A DNA stretch of 64,000 nucleotides, from the NCBI RefSeq assembly GCF_000429145.1, contig NZ_AUBH01000007.1, forward strand, positions 209,767 through 273,766. The letters are read 5' to 3'. The translations under genes were made by a program, and so were the position numbers. The DNA is from Aestuariibacter salexigens DSM 15300 (GTDB taxonomy: Bacteria; Pseudomonadota; Gammaproteobacteria; Enterobacterales; Alteromonadaceae). Every line of letters starts with the position of its first letter. Position 1 is the first letter of the stretch. This document shows, piece after piece, positions 18,196-27,831 of the stretch. Under the pieces are notes generated by a model. The model saw only the letters and a list, made by a program, of their open reading frames with translations, was not told the DNA's origin and did no database searches.

Positions 18196-19089
18196 CTAAT
18201 CTCGCCAACGGCGGGTCAGATCATGATAATCATCTATCCTGCGGTCACGGAAATAAGGCCATATGCGCTTAACCTGTTCGGTTCGGGTCATATCAATCTC
18301 AACCATCAGAGTGGTTTGTTCGTCTGCGCCCGCCTGCGCCAGAATTTCTCCCTGCGGACCCGCGATAAAGCTTTGCCCCCAGAATTGAATGCCCGGATCG
18401 CCCTCAATAGGTGAAGGCTCAAAGCCGGTACGATTGGCTACTACTACAGGTAACGAATTGGCTACAGCATGGCCACGCTGGATCGTCTGCCATGCATTAA
18501 ACTGACGCTGTCGCTCCTGCTCGGTATCGGTCATATCCCAGCCAATGGCTGTTGGATAAAACAGAATATCTGCGCCAGCCATGGCCATTAAGCGCGCTGC
18601 TTCTGGGTACCACTGATCCCAGCACACCAGGACGCCCAATCGTCCGACGCTGGTATCAATGGGGGTAAAGCCCAAATCGCCGGGCGTGAAATAAAACTTT
18701 TCGTAAAATCCTGGGTCGTCTGGAATATGCATTTTACGATACTTACCGACCATGCCCTGCTGTTTATCGAATACCACGGCGGTGTTGTGATAAAGGCCTG
18801 AGCCACGTTTTTCAAACAGGGAGGTGACCAGAACGATATCGAGCTCTGCTGCCAACTTAGCAAAATACTCGGTTGCTGGACCGGGAATTGGCTCGGCCAG
18901 GTCAAAATTGTCGGTGTTTTCTTCCTGACAGAAATACAACGTGCTGTGTAACTCCTGTAACATCACCAACTGGCAACCATCGGCTGCTAGTTGTCTGACT
19001 TTCTCTGCACTCTGTCGCCAGTTTTCATCCTTGTCATTCGACGTGATTGCTTGTTGTACCAAACCAACATTGAGCGTTCGATTAGACAT
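18196..19089 (-). CDS. aguB: N-carbamoylputrescine amidase
   Basis: A 297-residue nitrilase-superfamily enzyme converting N-carbamoylputrescine to putrescine, CO2 and ammonia. The Glu-Lys-Cys triad is visible as LQELHSTLYFC, KYRKMHIPDDPGFYEKFYF and VLVCWDQWYPEAARL. The last of these, and the IGWDMTDTEQERQRQFNAW segment, are typical of AguB rather than generic nitrilases. AGGAG lies 8 nt before the ATG. It overlaps aguA by 8 nt, so the two successive steps of the agmatine route are co-translated. Confidence 0.94.
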   Translation of the reverse strand: MSNRTLNVGLVQQAITSNDKDENWRQSAEKVRQLAADGCQLVMLQELHSTLYFCQEENTDNFDLAEPIPGPATEYFAKLAAELDIVLVTSLFEKRGSGLYHNTAVVFDKQQGMVGKYRKMHIPDDPGFYEKFYFTPGDLGFTPIDTSVGRLGVLVCWDQWYPEAARLMAMAGADILFYPTAIGWDMTDTEQERQRQFNAWQTIQRGHAVANSLPVVVANRTGFEPSPIEGDPGIQFWGQSFIAGPQGEILAQAGADEQTTLMVEIDMTRTEQVKRIWPYFRDRRIDDYHDLTRRWRD

Positions 19090-20137
19090 ACACAGAAACT
19101 CCTGAATTTAGCTGCTCGACAACATCATCAAGCAAAGTGTGTTTAGGCACCTGCATACTGATGCAATGCAGACTACCAAACTGTTCTATTAGTGGACGGC
19201 AATTTATCGCAACAATGTCGTGTTGTGGATAAGCACGGCTCAGCACGTCAAGCGCTTCGTCATCCTCGGGCTGCTGATAGACTGGCGCAAGTATTGCGCC
19301 ATTGGTGATTAAGAAATTAGCATAGGACGCCGGTAGTCTGTCCCCATCAACGTTGACAATGTAAGGCAAGGGCAGTTCAAACAATCTGTGATCGGGAAAC
19401 ACTTCCCTGCATTCATCCGTAAGTGCAGTCAGTTCAGAAAAATGAGGATCTTCTGGACGGTTATAACTGGTTTGTATGACTAAACCCTTATCTGGTGTAA
19501 ATCTGACCAAGGTATCAATATGACCATCAGTATCGTCACCTTCAAGATGGCCGTGCTGTAAAATGCTGACCTCTGCCGCTCCAAGCTCTGATGTAAAGGT
19601 GCGCTTGTAGGCATCTTCTGTCATGTCACCATTGCGTTCTGGGTTAAATAAACAGCTTGCTGTTGAGAGTAAGTGCCCACTTTCATCTATTTCAATAGCA
19701 CCGCCTTCGGCCACGATGTTTACCTGGTGCAGGGGCAGACGACATAATCTTGCCAGCGAGTGTCTATTTACCCGATTGTCTTTGCTGGCATCGAATTTGT
19801 TACCCCAACCGTTAAACACGAATTCTACAGGCACTCGCCCATTGGCACTTTCACAGGTCAAAAATGCATAATCTCTTACCCAGGTATCATTATAATCAGC
19901 GTTCACAATCAGCACCTGAGACTGTTGGGCCAGCAGCGCCTGAACGTCCTTCTCAAGCCCATCACGAACAAGCAATATTACGCCAATCTGTCTGTCATTG
20001 AGTGCATTGATGATATCCAGATAGACCTGTCTTACCTGAGACAGCCAAAGGCGCCAATCTGTTTGTTCATCTGGCCAGGCAAGAATAATGGCATCCTGAG
20101 GTGCCCATTCGGGCAACAAACGACTTAGTGGTTGCAT
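19082..20137 (-). CDS. aguA: Agmatine deiminase
   Basis: A 351-residue guanidino-modifying enzyme hydrolysing agmatine to N-carbamoylputrescine. Family landmarks are WVRDYAF, the EGGAIEID loop, HGHLEGDDTDGHID (catalytic His/Asp) and the C-terminal catalytic cysteine in LHCISMQVP (classical families read IHCITQQ). The frame is open to 20311, but the ATG at 20137 gives the family start MQPLSRLLPEWAPQDA. It is first in the aguA-aguB operon and divergent from the acyl-CoA synthetase gene across about 147 nt. Confidence 0.93.
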   Translation of the reverse strand: MQPLSRLLPEWAPQDAIILAWPDEQTDWRLWLSQVRQVYLDIINALNDRQIGVILLVRDGLEKDVQALLAQQSQVLIVNADYNDTWVRDYAFLTCESANGRVPVEFVFNGWGNKFDASKDNRVNRHSLARLCRLPLHQVNIVAEGGAIEIDESGHLLSTASCLFNPERNGDMTEDAYKRTFTSELGAAEVSILQHGHLEGDDTDGHIDTLVRFTPDKGLVIQTSYNRPEDPHFSELTALTDECREVFPDHRLFELPLPYIVNVDGDRLPASYANFLITNGAILAPVYQQPEDDEALDVLSRAYPQHDIVAINCRPLIEQFGSLHCISMQVPKHTLLDDVVEQLNSGVSVYV

Positions 20138-20284
20138 GATAATGAAGACTTTGTCAGCACAATATGAGTAATTGGCGCAGAGTATAGCGGTCGGCGGTGC
20201 TAATACCAAAAGCTTATATGCATGAACATCGTCTGGGACTATAACGTTACCTATTAACTCATTATGCCTTGTCAGGAGAATGAC

Positions 20285-21925
20285 ATGACGATCGCCGTAC
20301 ACGCTGAACATGAAGTTGGACTGGAGAAAAATGCTGCTAACTATGTCAGCCTCTCACCGCTGTCGATGCTAAGACGCACAGCAACGGTTTACCCACAACG
20401 TCCCGCAGTCATCCATGGCGAGGTTCGCCGCACGTACTCGCAGATGTATCAACGTTGCCTGCAGCTGGCCAGTGGTTTGGAAAAACTCGGTGTGAAGACC
20501 GGTGATACAGTATCTATTATGGCGCCGAATATTCCTGAATTTATCGAGGCATCGTTTGGTGTTCCCCTCTGTGGAGCGGTTTTGAATTCACTTAATATTC
20601 GGCTTGATGCCGATCACCTGGCATTTATTCTCAACCACTGTCAGGCAAAAGTGTTACTGACTGACACCGAGTTTGCGCCTGTGATCAGAGAGGCGCTTAA
20701 CAAAGTGAGTCATTCAATCCTAGTCATCGATATCGCTGACAGCCAAGGTCCCGGCGGCGATTGCCTTGGGATCATGGACTATGAGGCATTGCTGGATACA
20801 GCAGACGATAACTATGCATTTCGACTTCCTGAAGATGAGTGGCAGTCAATCGCGTTGAACTATACCTCTGGTACGACGGGCAATCCCAAAGGTGTGGTGT
20901 ACTCTCACCGAGGTGCTTATATCAATGCCTTAGGTAACTGTTTTACCTGGGCGATGCCGCATTTTCCGGTTTATCTTTGGACTTTACCAATGTTCCATTG
21001 CAATGGGTGGTGTTTCCCCTGGGGAGTGACGGCCATGGCCGGAACCCACGTGTGTATGCGCAGAGTGGAGGGGCATCAGATCCTGCAGGCAATCAAGCAA
21101 CACGGTGTGACACACTTGTGTGGTGCACCTATCGTGATGAGTTTCATGATTGCGGCTCAGCGTGAAGGTGGTTATGAATTTGACCGGCCCGTGAAAATGA
21201 TGACCGCAGGCGCGGCACCGCCAGCCGCGGTTATTTCACAGATTGAACAGATGGGCATTGAAATTACCCACGTTTATGGCCTGACGGAAGTGTATGGGCC
21301 GTCCATTGTGTGTGCCTGGCATCCTGAGTGGGATGAGTTGCCTGATAATGAACGTGCGCATCGTAAAGCGCGTCAAGGGGTGCCCTATGAGCTACAAGAA
21401 GATTTGATGGTAGCAGACCCCGACACCATGCAACCCGTGCCAAAAGACGGCAAGACCATCGGTGAAATCATGATCCGCGGAAATGCCGTGATGAAAGGCT
21501 ATTTGCATAATCCTAAAACCACTGCAGAGTCATTTGCTGGCGGCTGGTTTCACAGTGGCGATCTAGCGGTGATGCATCCGGATGGTTATGCAGAGATAAA
21601 AGATCGCAGTAAAGATATTATTATTTCTGGTGGCGAGAATATCTCTTCAATTGAAGTTGAAGATGTGTTGTACAGTCATGAGTGCGTACAAGCTGCTGCC
21701 GTCGTGGCAAAACCGGATGAAAAGTGGGGAGAGACCCCCTGTGCGTTTATTGAGTTAAAGCCGGGCAGTCAGACATCTGAGCAGGCACTTATCGATTTTT
21801 GCAAAGATAACCTGGCTAAGTTCAAATGTCCTCGCCATGTGGTCTTCACCGAATTACCTAAAACCTCTACAGGTAAAATTCAAAAATATGTACTGCGGGA
21901 GCAAGCCAGTCAGATCAGTGCCTGA
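20285..21925 (+). CDS. AMP-forming acyl-CoA synthetase
   Basis: A 546-residue ANL-superfamily enzyme activating a carboxylic acid through an acyl-adenylate to the CoA thioester. Motifs are the P-loop YTSGTTGNPKG, GLTEVYGP (A5), the hinge HSGDLAV and the C-terminal lysine segment KTSTGKIQKY. The sequence resembles the medium/long-chain fatty-acid type (AlkK-like), but the acyl chain length cannot be read from the sequence. The ATG at 20285 with AGGAG upstream is preferred over an ATG 21 nt earlier. The end overlaps the convergent solute-binding protein gene by 11 nt. Confidence 0.9.
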   Translation: MTIAVHAEHEVGLEKNAANYVSLSPLSMLRRTATVYPQRPAVIHGEVRRTYSQMYQRCLQLASGLEKLGVKTGDTVSIMAPNIPEFIEASFGVPLCGAVLNSLNIRLDADHLAFILNHCQAKVLLTDTEFAPVIREALNKVSHSILVIDIADSQGPGGDCLGIMDYEALLDTADDNYAFRLPEDEWQSIALNYTSGTTGNPKGVVYSHRGAYINALGNCFTWAMPHFPVYLWTLPMFHCNGWCFPWGVTAMAGTHVCMRRVEGHQILQAIKQHGVTHLCGAPIVMSFMIAAQREGGYEFDRPVKMMTAGAAPPAAVISQIEQMGIEITHVYGLTEVYGPSIVCAWHPEWDELPDNERAHRKARQGVPYELQEDLMVADPDTMQPVPKDGKTIGEIMIRGNAVMKGYLHNPKTTAESFAGGWFHSGDLAVMHPDGYAEIKDRSKDIIISGGENISSIEVEDVLYSHECVQAAAVVAKPDEKWGETPCAFIELKPGSQTSEQALIDFCKDNLAKFKCPRHVVFTELPKTSTGKIQKYVLREQASQISA

Positions 21926-22739
21926 TAACGGGGCCATCGGGTAAGCCAGGGAATGGCTGTAAGTCCCAGCGTCGCAGAATACTGGCAAGCTGCCCGCTTT
22001 GTTTTAAGTCGGCCAACGCATCCGCCAGCATAGCGCTGAGCTGCGCAGACGTTTTTTGTCCAGTTGCTAGTTCGAGTGAAAGGTTTAACTCGCTGACTTC
22101 AAACACCTCGACCACGTTTTGTGGTCGTAGCCCGCGACTCTTTAACTCATACCGCCCCGTTGCCAGATCGGTAAGGACAAGGTCCAGGCGGTCTTTAAAC
22201 AGCAGAGACCATAACTGATCAATGTTCGACACCAACACCAGGTTATCCTGCTCACTAAAACCCTGACGTAACAAGTAGTCTGCTGCGCCATAACCACGGA
22301 TGGTGCCAACCCGATAATGGCGAGCGTCATCCATTGTACTGATTTTTATCTCAGTGCGATGGGCCAGGCTCACCAGTGAAGCGCGCACTTCGCTGACTTT
22401 GCCTAGCCAGTGCAAGGTTGCTTCTCTACTTGGTGTTCTGAGCACTGATAGCAATACTACATTCGGTTCGCTGACGGCTTCGGCAACGGCCCTGGCCCAG
22501 GGAAGATGTTCCAAAGTAGCCTCAACATTGGTTTGTTCAATCAGCGCATTAGTTAAGTCGACATTAACGCCTTGAGCAGTATTTTCTTTGTCGATCCAGT
22601 AATAAGGCGCGGCTATTTCGCTGTAGAATCGCACCGTAGGTGACTCATCTTGTGCGTGAGTGGGCAGTGCAAACCCGAGCAGCATGAAACACGCCAGCTT
22701 ACGTATAGACTGTGTAACCGACGTGAGGTGAATGACCAT
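21915..22739 (-). CDS. Periplasmic solute-binding protein, family 3-like
   Basis: A 274-residue exported protein. A signal peptide ending PTHAQDES is followed by a bilobed amino-acid-binding-protein-like domain, with APYYWIDKENTAQGVNVDLTNALIEQ near the start and a DLVLTDLATG segment typical of the second lobe. No ABC permease or ATPase is adjacent, so it is an orphan. Ligand unknown. It lies 2 nt downstream of folM, so it is probably read through from that gene. Confidence 0.75.
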   Translation of the reverse strand: MVIHLTSVTQSIRKLACFMLLGFALPTHAQDESPTVRFYSEIAAPYYWIDKENTAQGVNVDLTNALIEQTNVEATLEHLPWARAVAEAVSEPNVVLLSVLRTPSREATLHWLGKVSEVRASLVSLAHRTEIKISTMDDARHYRVGTIRGYGAADYLLRQGFSEQDNLVLVSNIDQLWSLLFKDRLDLVLTDLATGRYELKSRGLRPQNVVEVFEVSELNLSLELATGQKTSAQLSAMLADALADLKQSGQLASILRRWDLQPFPGLPDGPVIRH

Positions 22740-22741
22740 TA

Positions 22742-23458
22742 CTACTTTAAATGCCTTCCGCCATCCATATACATGGTACGACCAGTAACGTAATCGCTAC
22801 TGAGCAAATATTCAACTGCTTTTACTGCCTCCTGTGCGCCCGGACAGGTTTCCAGCAATGATTTGCGCAACGCCTTTTGGCGATATTCTTCGTCATCACC
22901 TTCATTAAACATAACTAATGCGGGTGCGACGCTGTTCACTTTTGTTTTCGGTGCCAGAAGTGCGGAAAATGACAGGGTCAAATTGTGCAGAGCAGCTTTG
23001 CTGGCGGCATAGGCAATATGTTTTTTGCTGCCCTTGTCTTGCACGAAATCGGTCATATGAATGATGTCAGTGAACCCTTCAGGTGTGTCGAGTAAGTCTC
23101 TCAAAGCCATGTTAATCTGATAAGGCGCCTGGACGTGCACCTGGATCATACGCTGCATCAGCGCCGATAAATCACATCCGGGGCGCTCTGCCACCCAGTC
23201 TGATGCATTGTGTATGATTGCTCGCAGTCCTTTGGTCTTTGACCTCACGGTTTCAATGCACTTGAGGATGCCCTGGTCGTCCGCGAAGTCTGCATGCAGG
23301 GTTACGGCACCGGCGGCTTCGAGTATATCTACACCACTGCGTCTGGATCGATAAGTGACGATCACTGGCTGGTTCTGGGCCAGCAGCGCTTCGGCAATGG
23401 CAAACCCGAGACGTTGGGCACCGCCGGTGATCAGGATAGGGTAATCAGATGTGGTCAT
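22742..23458 (-). CDS. folM: Dihydromonapterin reductase FolM
   Basis: A 238-residue short-chain dehydrogenase reducing dihydromonapterin (and weakly dihydrofolate) with NADPH. The cofactor loop TGGAQRLG is at 11-18, the DIIHMTD strand near 112, the catalytic YAASK near 127, and the C-terminal TGRTMYMDGGRHLK closely follows E. coli FolM. It is divergent from folE, the first pterin-pathway enzyme, with about 150 nt between them; the two probably share a regulatory region for tetrahydromonapterin and folate supply. Confidence 0.92.
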   Translation of the reverse strand: MTTSDYPILITGGAQRLGFAIAEALLAQNQPVIVTYRSRRSGVDILEAAGAVTLHADFADDQGILKCIETVRSKTKGLRAIIHNASDWVAERPGCDLSALMQRMIQVHVQAPYQINMALRDLLDTPEGFTDIIHMTDFVQDKGSKKHIAYAASKAALHNLTLSFSALLAPKTKVNSVAPALVMFNEGDDEEYRQKALRKSLLETCPGAQEAVKAVEYLLSSDYVTGRTMYMDGGRHLK

Positions 23459-23607
23459 AATTTACCTGTGGTTTTCTTTTTGTCATTAACGTGCAGAGCT
23501 TGGGCTCAGATCAACATTGACGCTCGCCTGCTAGCTTACACGAAAAGTAAACCTTTATACGTCCTTGCTGCGTATAAGCGCCATAAAGTAACGACTGGAA
23601 AAAGTAG

Positions 23608-24252
23608 ATGATTTCAGAAGAGGCTATTCTTGTTCGCAGTGCGCTGGAAGCGAAAGGGCTTGAAACGCCAATGCTGGACAGTGGTCTGTCAAATGCCGAT
23701 AAGCGCCAGAAGATTGAAGCGAGTATGCGCGATATTATGAGCACGCTGGGACTTGATTTGGATGACGACAGTTTGATGGATACGCCAAAGCGTATCGCTA
23801 AAATGTATGTGGATGAAATATTCTCTGGTCTTGATTACGCGAACTTCCCCAAGATCACAGCAATTGAAAATAAGATGCAGATTGACCAGCCTGTTCAGGT
23901 CTCCGACATTAACCTTACCAGTACCTGTGAACATCATTTTGTGACAATTGATGGTTCAGCGACCGTTGCCTATATCCCCAAGCGCAAGGTTATTGGACTG
24001 TCCAAAGTGAATCGCCTGGTGGGTTTCTTTGCACAGCGTCCGCAGGTGCAGGAGCGCCTCACTCAGCAGGTTATGGTGGCGCTGCAAGCGCTAACCGGTA
24101 CAGAAGACGTTGCCGTGTCCATCAATGCGACACACTATTGCGTGAAAGCCAGAGGGATAAGAGACAATAACTCTTACACACGGACGACATCATTAGGTGG
24201 TGCGTTTAAAACAGACGCAATTTTGCGTTCTGAGTTTGTAACCGGACACTGA
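23608..24252 (+). CDS. folE: GTP cyclohydrolase I
   Basis: Converts GTP to 7,8-dihydroneopterin triphosphate, the first step of folate and monapterin synthesis. The 214-residue protein has the zinc ligands Cys107, His110 (STCEHH) and Cys178 (THYCVKARG), and the [10 protein letters not shown] and [12 protein letters not shown] segments. It is homologous to E. coli FolE (222 aa). Divergent from folM. Confidence 0.96.
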   Translation: MISEEAILVRSALEAKGLETPMLDSGLSNADKRQKIEASMRDIMSTLGLDLDDDSLMDTPKRIAKMYVDEIFSGLDYANFPKITAIENKMQIDQPVQVSDINLTSTCEHHFVTIDGSATVAYIPKRKVIGLSKVNRLVGFFAQRPQVQERLTQQVMVALQALTGTEDVAVSINATHYCVKARGIRDNNSYTRTTSLGGAFKTDAILRSEFVTGH

Positions 24253-24312
24253 CAAACCCAGAATTTGCAGGTAACCTGCAGACAGGTATCGATGCAACTG
24301 TATGCGTGACAT

Positions 24313-25485
24313 ATGTTCAGTAGACTGTGTTTGGCGGTTTGGTTTGTTCTGCACCTTTCGGGATGCGCTGTTTATCAGCAACCGGTAGATTCGTCAAAAA
24401 AAGCTTACGGCCACACCACTCAGCTTGTCTTGCCAGAAGGGGTGTTTGAGACCGTAGCGGTTGAGTCTGAACACGATATCTTCACTCTGGATGATGTGCA
24501 GAAACAGCAGTTCCTTGCATTCTTTTATGCAGCAGAGCGTCAGCACGTACCCAGCCACAAGCGTTTGTATGAATACCTGGAAGCGTCGATAGAAGGTTTT
24601 CATTATCGTGGCGAAACCTACAATGCCAGACATGCTTATCATTCAAATGAAGGCAATTGCCTGTCTCTGGCAATATTGACAACGTCGCTTGCCAAGCTTG
24701 CGGGGCTGGAAGTGGAGTACCAGAAGGTGAACGCTCCTCCCGTATATCAGCGCCACGGTGACTTGTTGACCATCTCTTCCCATGTGCGAACCTTTGTTTA
24801 TCAATCAGATTTCGAGTCGCCAGACGGTAGCGTAGTGCTGCGCAAACCCAGAATGGTTATCGATTACTTTCCTCAACGGGGTAATATTTCTGGCGGACAG
24901 GTCACTTATCACGATTTCGTTTCGATGTATTATCAGAACCTTGCAGCCGAGGCGATGGTTGAAAACGAAAACCATACTGCATACAGCTTGCTTAAACGTG
25001 CCCATACAATCTCGCCACGCAATCCTGAAACATTAAATTCGTTGGCGGTATTACACAGACGGGCAGGGTATGAAAATGCAGCCTTGCAGATTTACCGGTA
25101 TGCACAACAGCACAGTGCAGGGTCAGTCAATCTCATCAGTAACTTTGCGACCCTTCTAGAAAAGCAAGGTGACAAGGACGGTGCAGCAAATTTACGTGAA
25201 TCCATTCAGCACATAGAAGATGACAATCCATATCAGTGGCTGGACATTGGCGAAGCACACTTGTCCAAGGGAGAATTGAGGCTGGCGACAAAATACTTTT
25301 CTCGAGCCGTTGAAAATGCGCCATACCTGCATGAAGGACACTTTGGATTAGCAAAGGCGTATTTAAGTTTGGGTAAAACGGGACATGCGCACAAGGCGCT
25401 CAAGAAGGCGTATGAACTTGCAGCGTTCACGCCTGAGCAACATTTGTATCAGGCCAAACTTAGTATATTAGAAACCCGATATTAA
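24313..25485 (+). CDS. TPR-repeat lipoprotein with transglutaminase-like N-terminal domain
   Basis: A 390-residue protein. A lipoprotein signal peptide with lipobox LSGC puts the mature N-terminus at Cys18. The region around 100-200 resembles a transglutaminase-like fold (EGNCLSLAILTTSLAKLAGL, then a His in SSHVRTF). From about 210 on there are several tetratricopeptide repeats (pattern NPETLNSLAVLHRRAGYENAAL). The likely role is a periplasmic or outer-membrane-anchored scaffold; enzyme activity of the first domain is uncertain. It stands alone and converges with the small zinc-ribbon gene. Confidence 0.7.
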   Translation: MFSRLCLAVWFVLHLSGCAVYQQPVDSSKKAYGHTTQLVLPEGVFETVAVESEHDIFTLDDVQKQQFLAFFYAAERQHVPSHKRLYEYLEASIEGFHYRGETYNARHAYHSNEGNCLSLAILTTSLAKLAGLEVEYQKVNAPPVYQRHGDLLTISSHVRTFVYQSDFESPDGSVVLRKPRMVIDYFPQRGNISGGQVTYHDFVSMYYQNLAAEAMVENENHTAYSLLKRAHTISPRNPETLNSLAVLHRRAGYENAALQIYRYAQQHSAGSVNLISNFATLLEKQGDKDGAANLRESIQHIEDDNPYQWLDIGEAHLSKGELRLATKYFSRAVENAPYLHEGHFGLAKAYLSLGKTGHAHKALKKAYELAAFTPEQHLYQAKLSILETRY

Positions 25486-25496
25486 GCCCTGTCAGT

Positions 25497-25682
25497 TCAG
25501 TCTTCATCACAGCTGGCAATGACATTTAATGAATCATTGGGGCCATCAGCACATATCACATCAACAGGATGCTTGCAGCGAGCGCAGGTAAAGATGTGCT
25601 CATGATACATTTCTTTAATCGTTTCGCACTCTACCGTATTGTCATGGAAACAATGCGGGCATCTGAATTCGACTTTATCCAC
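25497..25682 (-). CDS. Small Cys-rich zinc-ribbon protein
   Basis: A 61-residue protein with two Cys pairs, CPHC at 8-11 and CARC at 33-36, forming a probable zinc ribbon of the CPXCG type; the C-terminus is acidic. The start is GTG with AGGAG about 10 nt upstream (an ATG 6 nt earlier is out of frame and closes at once). Function unknown. It is supported by the ribosome-binding site and motif spacing rather than by length. Confidence 0.7.
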   Translation of the reverse strand: MDKVEFRCPHCFHDNTVECETIKEMYHEHIFTCARCKHPVDVICADGPNDSLNVIASCDED

Positions 25683-25790
25683 AGTGCATGATCTCCTGAT
25701 GGCTACACTATTAATCGTAGTCGCTGCCAGCGTATTGCGCGAATAGAATTGGCAAATATTCCTACGTAGTTAATGGCGTGAGCTACAAAT

Positions 25791-25816
25791 AAAAATGCCC
25801 GACACGAATGCCGGGC
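25791..25816 (-). terminator. Terminator of the aldo/keto reductase gene
   Basis: On the minus strand, a GCCCG...CGGGC stem is followed by ATTTTT, about 110 nt beyond the reductase stop codon. The rest of the 243-nt gap (25683-25925) holds nothing else I can support. Confidence 0.65.
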
Positions 25817-25925
25817 TAATAAGGGTGAGAGCATTAATACGGGCTGCGTATTAACTGATAAACACTATATCGCTTTCCAGTCTGATGTTTGTTTCTGAAT
25901 TGTTTCTGAGTAAAAAAATATGCGT

Positions 25926-26900
25926 TCAGGGTAGTCTTGCCCCTCTGGCAGTAACATAGAGTTGATACCAATGCTCTCTGCTAAGTGTTATATCCAGTGC
26001 TTTAACGCACGCTTTGATTCTGTCAGGGCGAGTGCTGCCCAAGACAGGCTGAATATTAGCGGGATGACGTAACAGCCACGAAAGAACGATGGCATCAGCA
26101 GATACCTTGTATTCATCAGCCAGATGGCTGACAAGTTTGGCTGTTTGCTTGACGGTTTCTGGTTCATTGCTGGTATCTTTGCCGGAAAACTTGCCCTGGC
26201 ACAGGCTGCCCCATGATTGCAGCTGTATACCATGGCTCTGGCAGTATTCCAGCGTGCCAGCAGTAAAATTGATATCCACGCCCTGTCTGTTGCCAGCGGT
26301 AACCCCTTCATCAAGCCAGTCTAGATGCCCCAGGCTAAGTTCTAGTTGATTAACGATAATGGGTAAATCAAGCGCCTCTTGCAGATAGGAGATCTGGTGC
26401 CAGTGCATATTCGATACGCCAATATGTCTGACTTTCCCATGCTTTACCAAGTCTTGTAATGCACGGGCAAGTTCGTCTCTGTCCGTCAGCGGATCAGGTC
26501 GGTGCAGGATGAGTATATCAAGATAGTCGGTATGTAAACGCTGTAGACTTCCCTCTACGGACTGCTCTACCCACTGCGCTGAAAAATCATATCGTTTGGG
26601 GCCGCTGTCGTCGTCAAAGCGAATACCGCACTTAGATTGTAAGTATAGTTCCTGACGACGGGATGGATGGCGCTTGAATACTTCACCGAAAACCTGTTCG
26701 GCTTTACCCAGCGTGTAAATATCTGCGTGGTCGAAGATTTTAACACCCACCTCAGTACATACATCAATCAATTCAGACGCCTGACTGATATGCTGTTGTG
26801 TAATTGCTGAGTTATCCCATTCGCCACCAAGATGCATGCAGCCGGAAACGAGTCTGCAACTGTCAGGCAGATAGTGCTGCAAGGCGTGAGTCGTCATCAT
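25926..26900 (-). CDS. Aldo/keto reductase, YdhF-like
   Basis: A 324-residue TIM-barrel NADPH oxidoreductase. The catalytic tetrad region is visible: Asp and Tyr in FDHADIYTLGKAE, Lys in LQSKCGI and His in LILHRPDPL. IGVSNMH and the C-terminal LGSTRPDRI (cofactor binding) complete the family pattern. The sequence is closest to E. coli YdhF, whose physiological substrate is not established. It is monocistronic, with its own terminator. Confidence 0.9.
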   Translation of the reverse strand: MMTTHALQHYLPDSCRLVSGCMHLGGEWDNSAITQQHISQASELIDVCTEVGVKIFDHADIYTLGKAEQVFGEVFKRHPSRRQELYLQSKCGIRFDDDSGPKRYDFSAQWVEQSVEGSLQRLHTDYLDILILHRPDPLTDRDELARALQDLVKHGKVRHIGVSNMHWHQISYLQEALDLPIIVNQLELSLGHLDWLDEGVTAGNRQGVDINFTAGTLEYCQSHGIQLQSWGSLCQGKFSGKDTSNEPETVKQTAKLVSHLADEYKVSADAIVLSWLLRHPANIQPVLGSTRPDRIKACVKALDITLSREHWYQLYVTARGARLP

Positions 26901-27070
26901 GTTTACCTTTCACTTGTCATCAAACACCACAGTGTAGTGCTTATTGAAGTGAAGATGCAGTGAATACGATTGCGGTGGTTGAATATCATAAGCCAGAGCG
27001 CATTGTGTTCTGCTTATTGGCTGGTCTACACTAGTGGCAAACGTTATTAAAGAGTCGTTGGCAACTTGTT

Positions 27071-27760
27071 TTGATTCGTGTTGTTTTGTACATAGTATCT
27101 GTGTGTTTTTGTGTAAGCAGTGTAGCTAATTCGTCTCGGTCGCTGACCTGGGGATACGTTAATTTTGCGCCTTACCATTACGATGTTGATGGAAAAGTAC
27201 AGGGGCTTATCGCAGACCGTGTTGAGCGCCTGTTTAAGCAGGTCGATCTTCACTACAATGCAGTGGAGCTGCCGGCAAAGAGGGCACAGTTGTATATCGA
27301 GCAGGGTAAAGTTGACTTTAGTACAGTGATCGATTCATTTATTCCAACGCCCGAAAAGTTTTTTAAAAGCGATGCTCCCGTTTACACCATTAAACTCGGT
27401 GCGATTTGTTTGCAGCCCAACTTATCTATTTCCTCATTCTCTGATTTGAAGCGTTATCCCGTGATTCTGATTTCAGGCTACACGTACGGGACGGATAAAA
27501 CCTTTACCAGAAAAGACGGATACCAAATCACGGTGGAAGCGCAGACTCATGAAAATGCCATTAAGGCATTAATTTTCGAGCGGGGAGAGTGTGTACTGGG
27601 TTATTACGGACCTTTTCAGTATGAAAATGCCAAGTATCCGGAGCAACAATTCCACTTCTATCAAATCCAGCAGCTGCCGGTACATTTGTTCTTGAGTAAA
27701 GATGCGCCCGGCGCAGAATCTATAATCACAACGATAAATCGCATTGCAGAGAATTTGTAA
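27071..27760 (+). CDS. Orphan periplasmic solute-binding protein-like
   Basis: A 229-residue exported protein of the family 3 solute-binding type. The hydrophobic N-terminus ends near SSVANSS, followed by YVNFAPYHYDVDGKVQGLIADRVERLF and a second lobe with KALIFERGECVLGYYG. No transporter genes are adjacent. The start is TTG without a clear ribosome-binding site, so the first few residues are uncertain. Ligand unknown. Confidence 0.65.
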   Translation: MIRVVLYIVSVCFCVSSVANSSRSLTWGYVNFAPYHYDVDGKVQGLIADRVERLFKQVDLHYNAVELPAKRAQLYIEQGKVDFSTVIDSFIPTPEKFFKSDAPVYTIKLGAICLQPNLSISSFSDLKRYPVILISGYTYGTDKTFTRKDGYQITVEAQTHENAIKALIFERGECVLGYYGPFQYENAKYPEQQFHFYQIQQLPVHLFLSKDAPGAESIITTINRIAENL

Positions 27761-27831
27761 ATACATGTTCTCTGGTCATTTTGCGCACCCATGCTGTACT
27801 CCTAGTGAGTGAAACCTTTGAGAATTTTATT

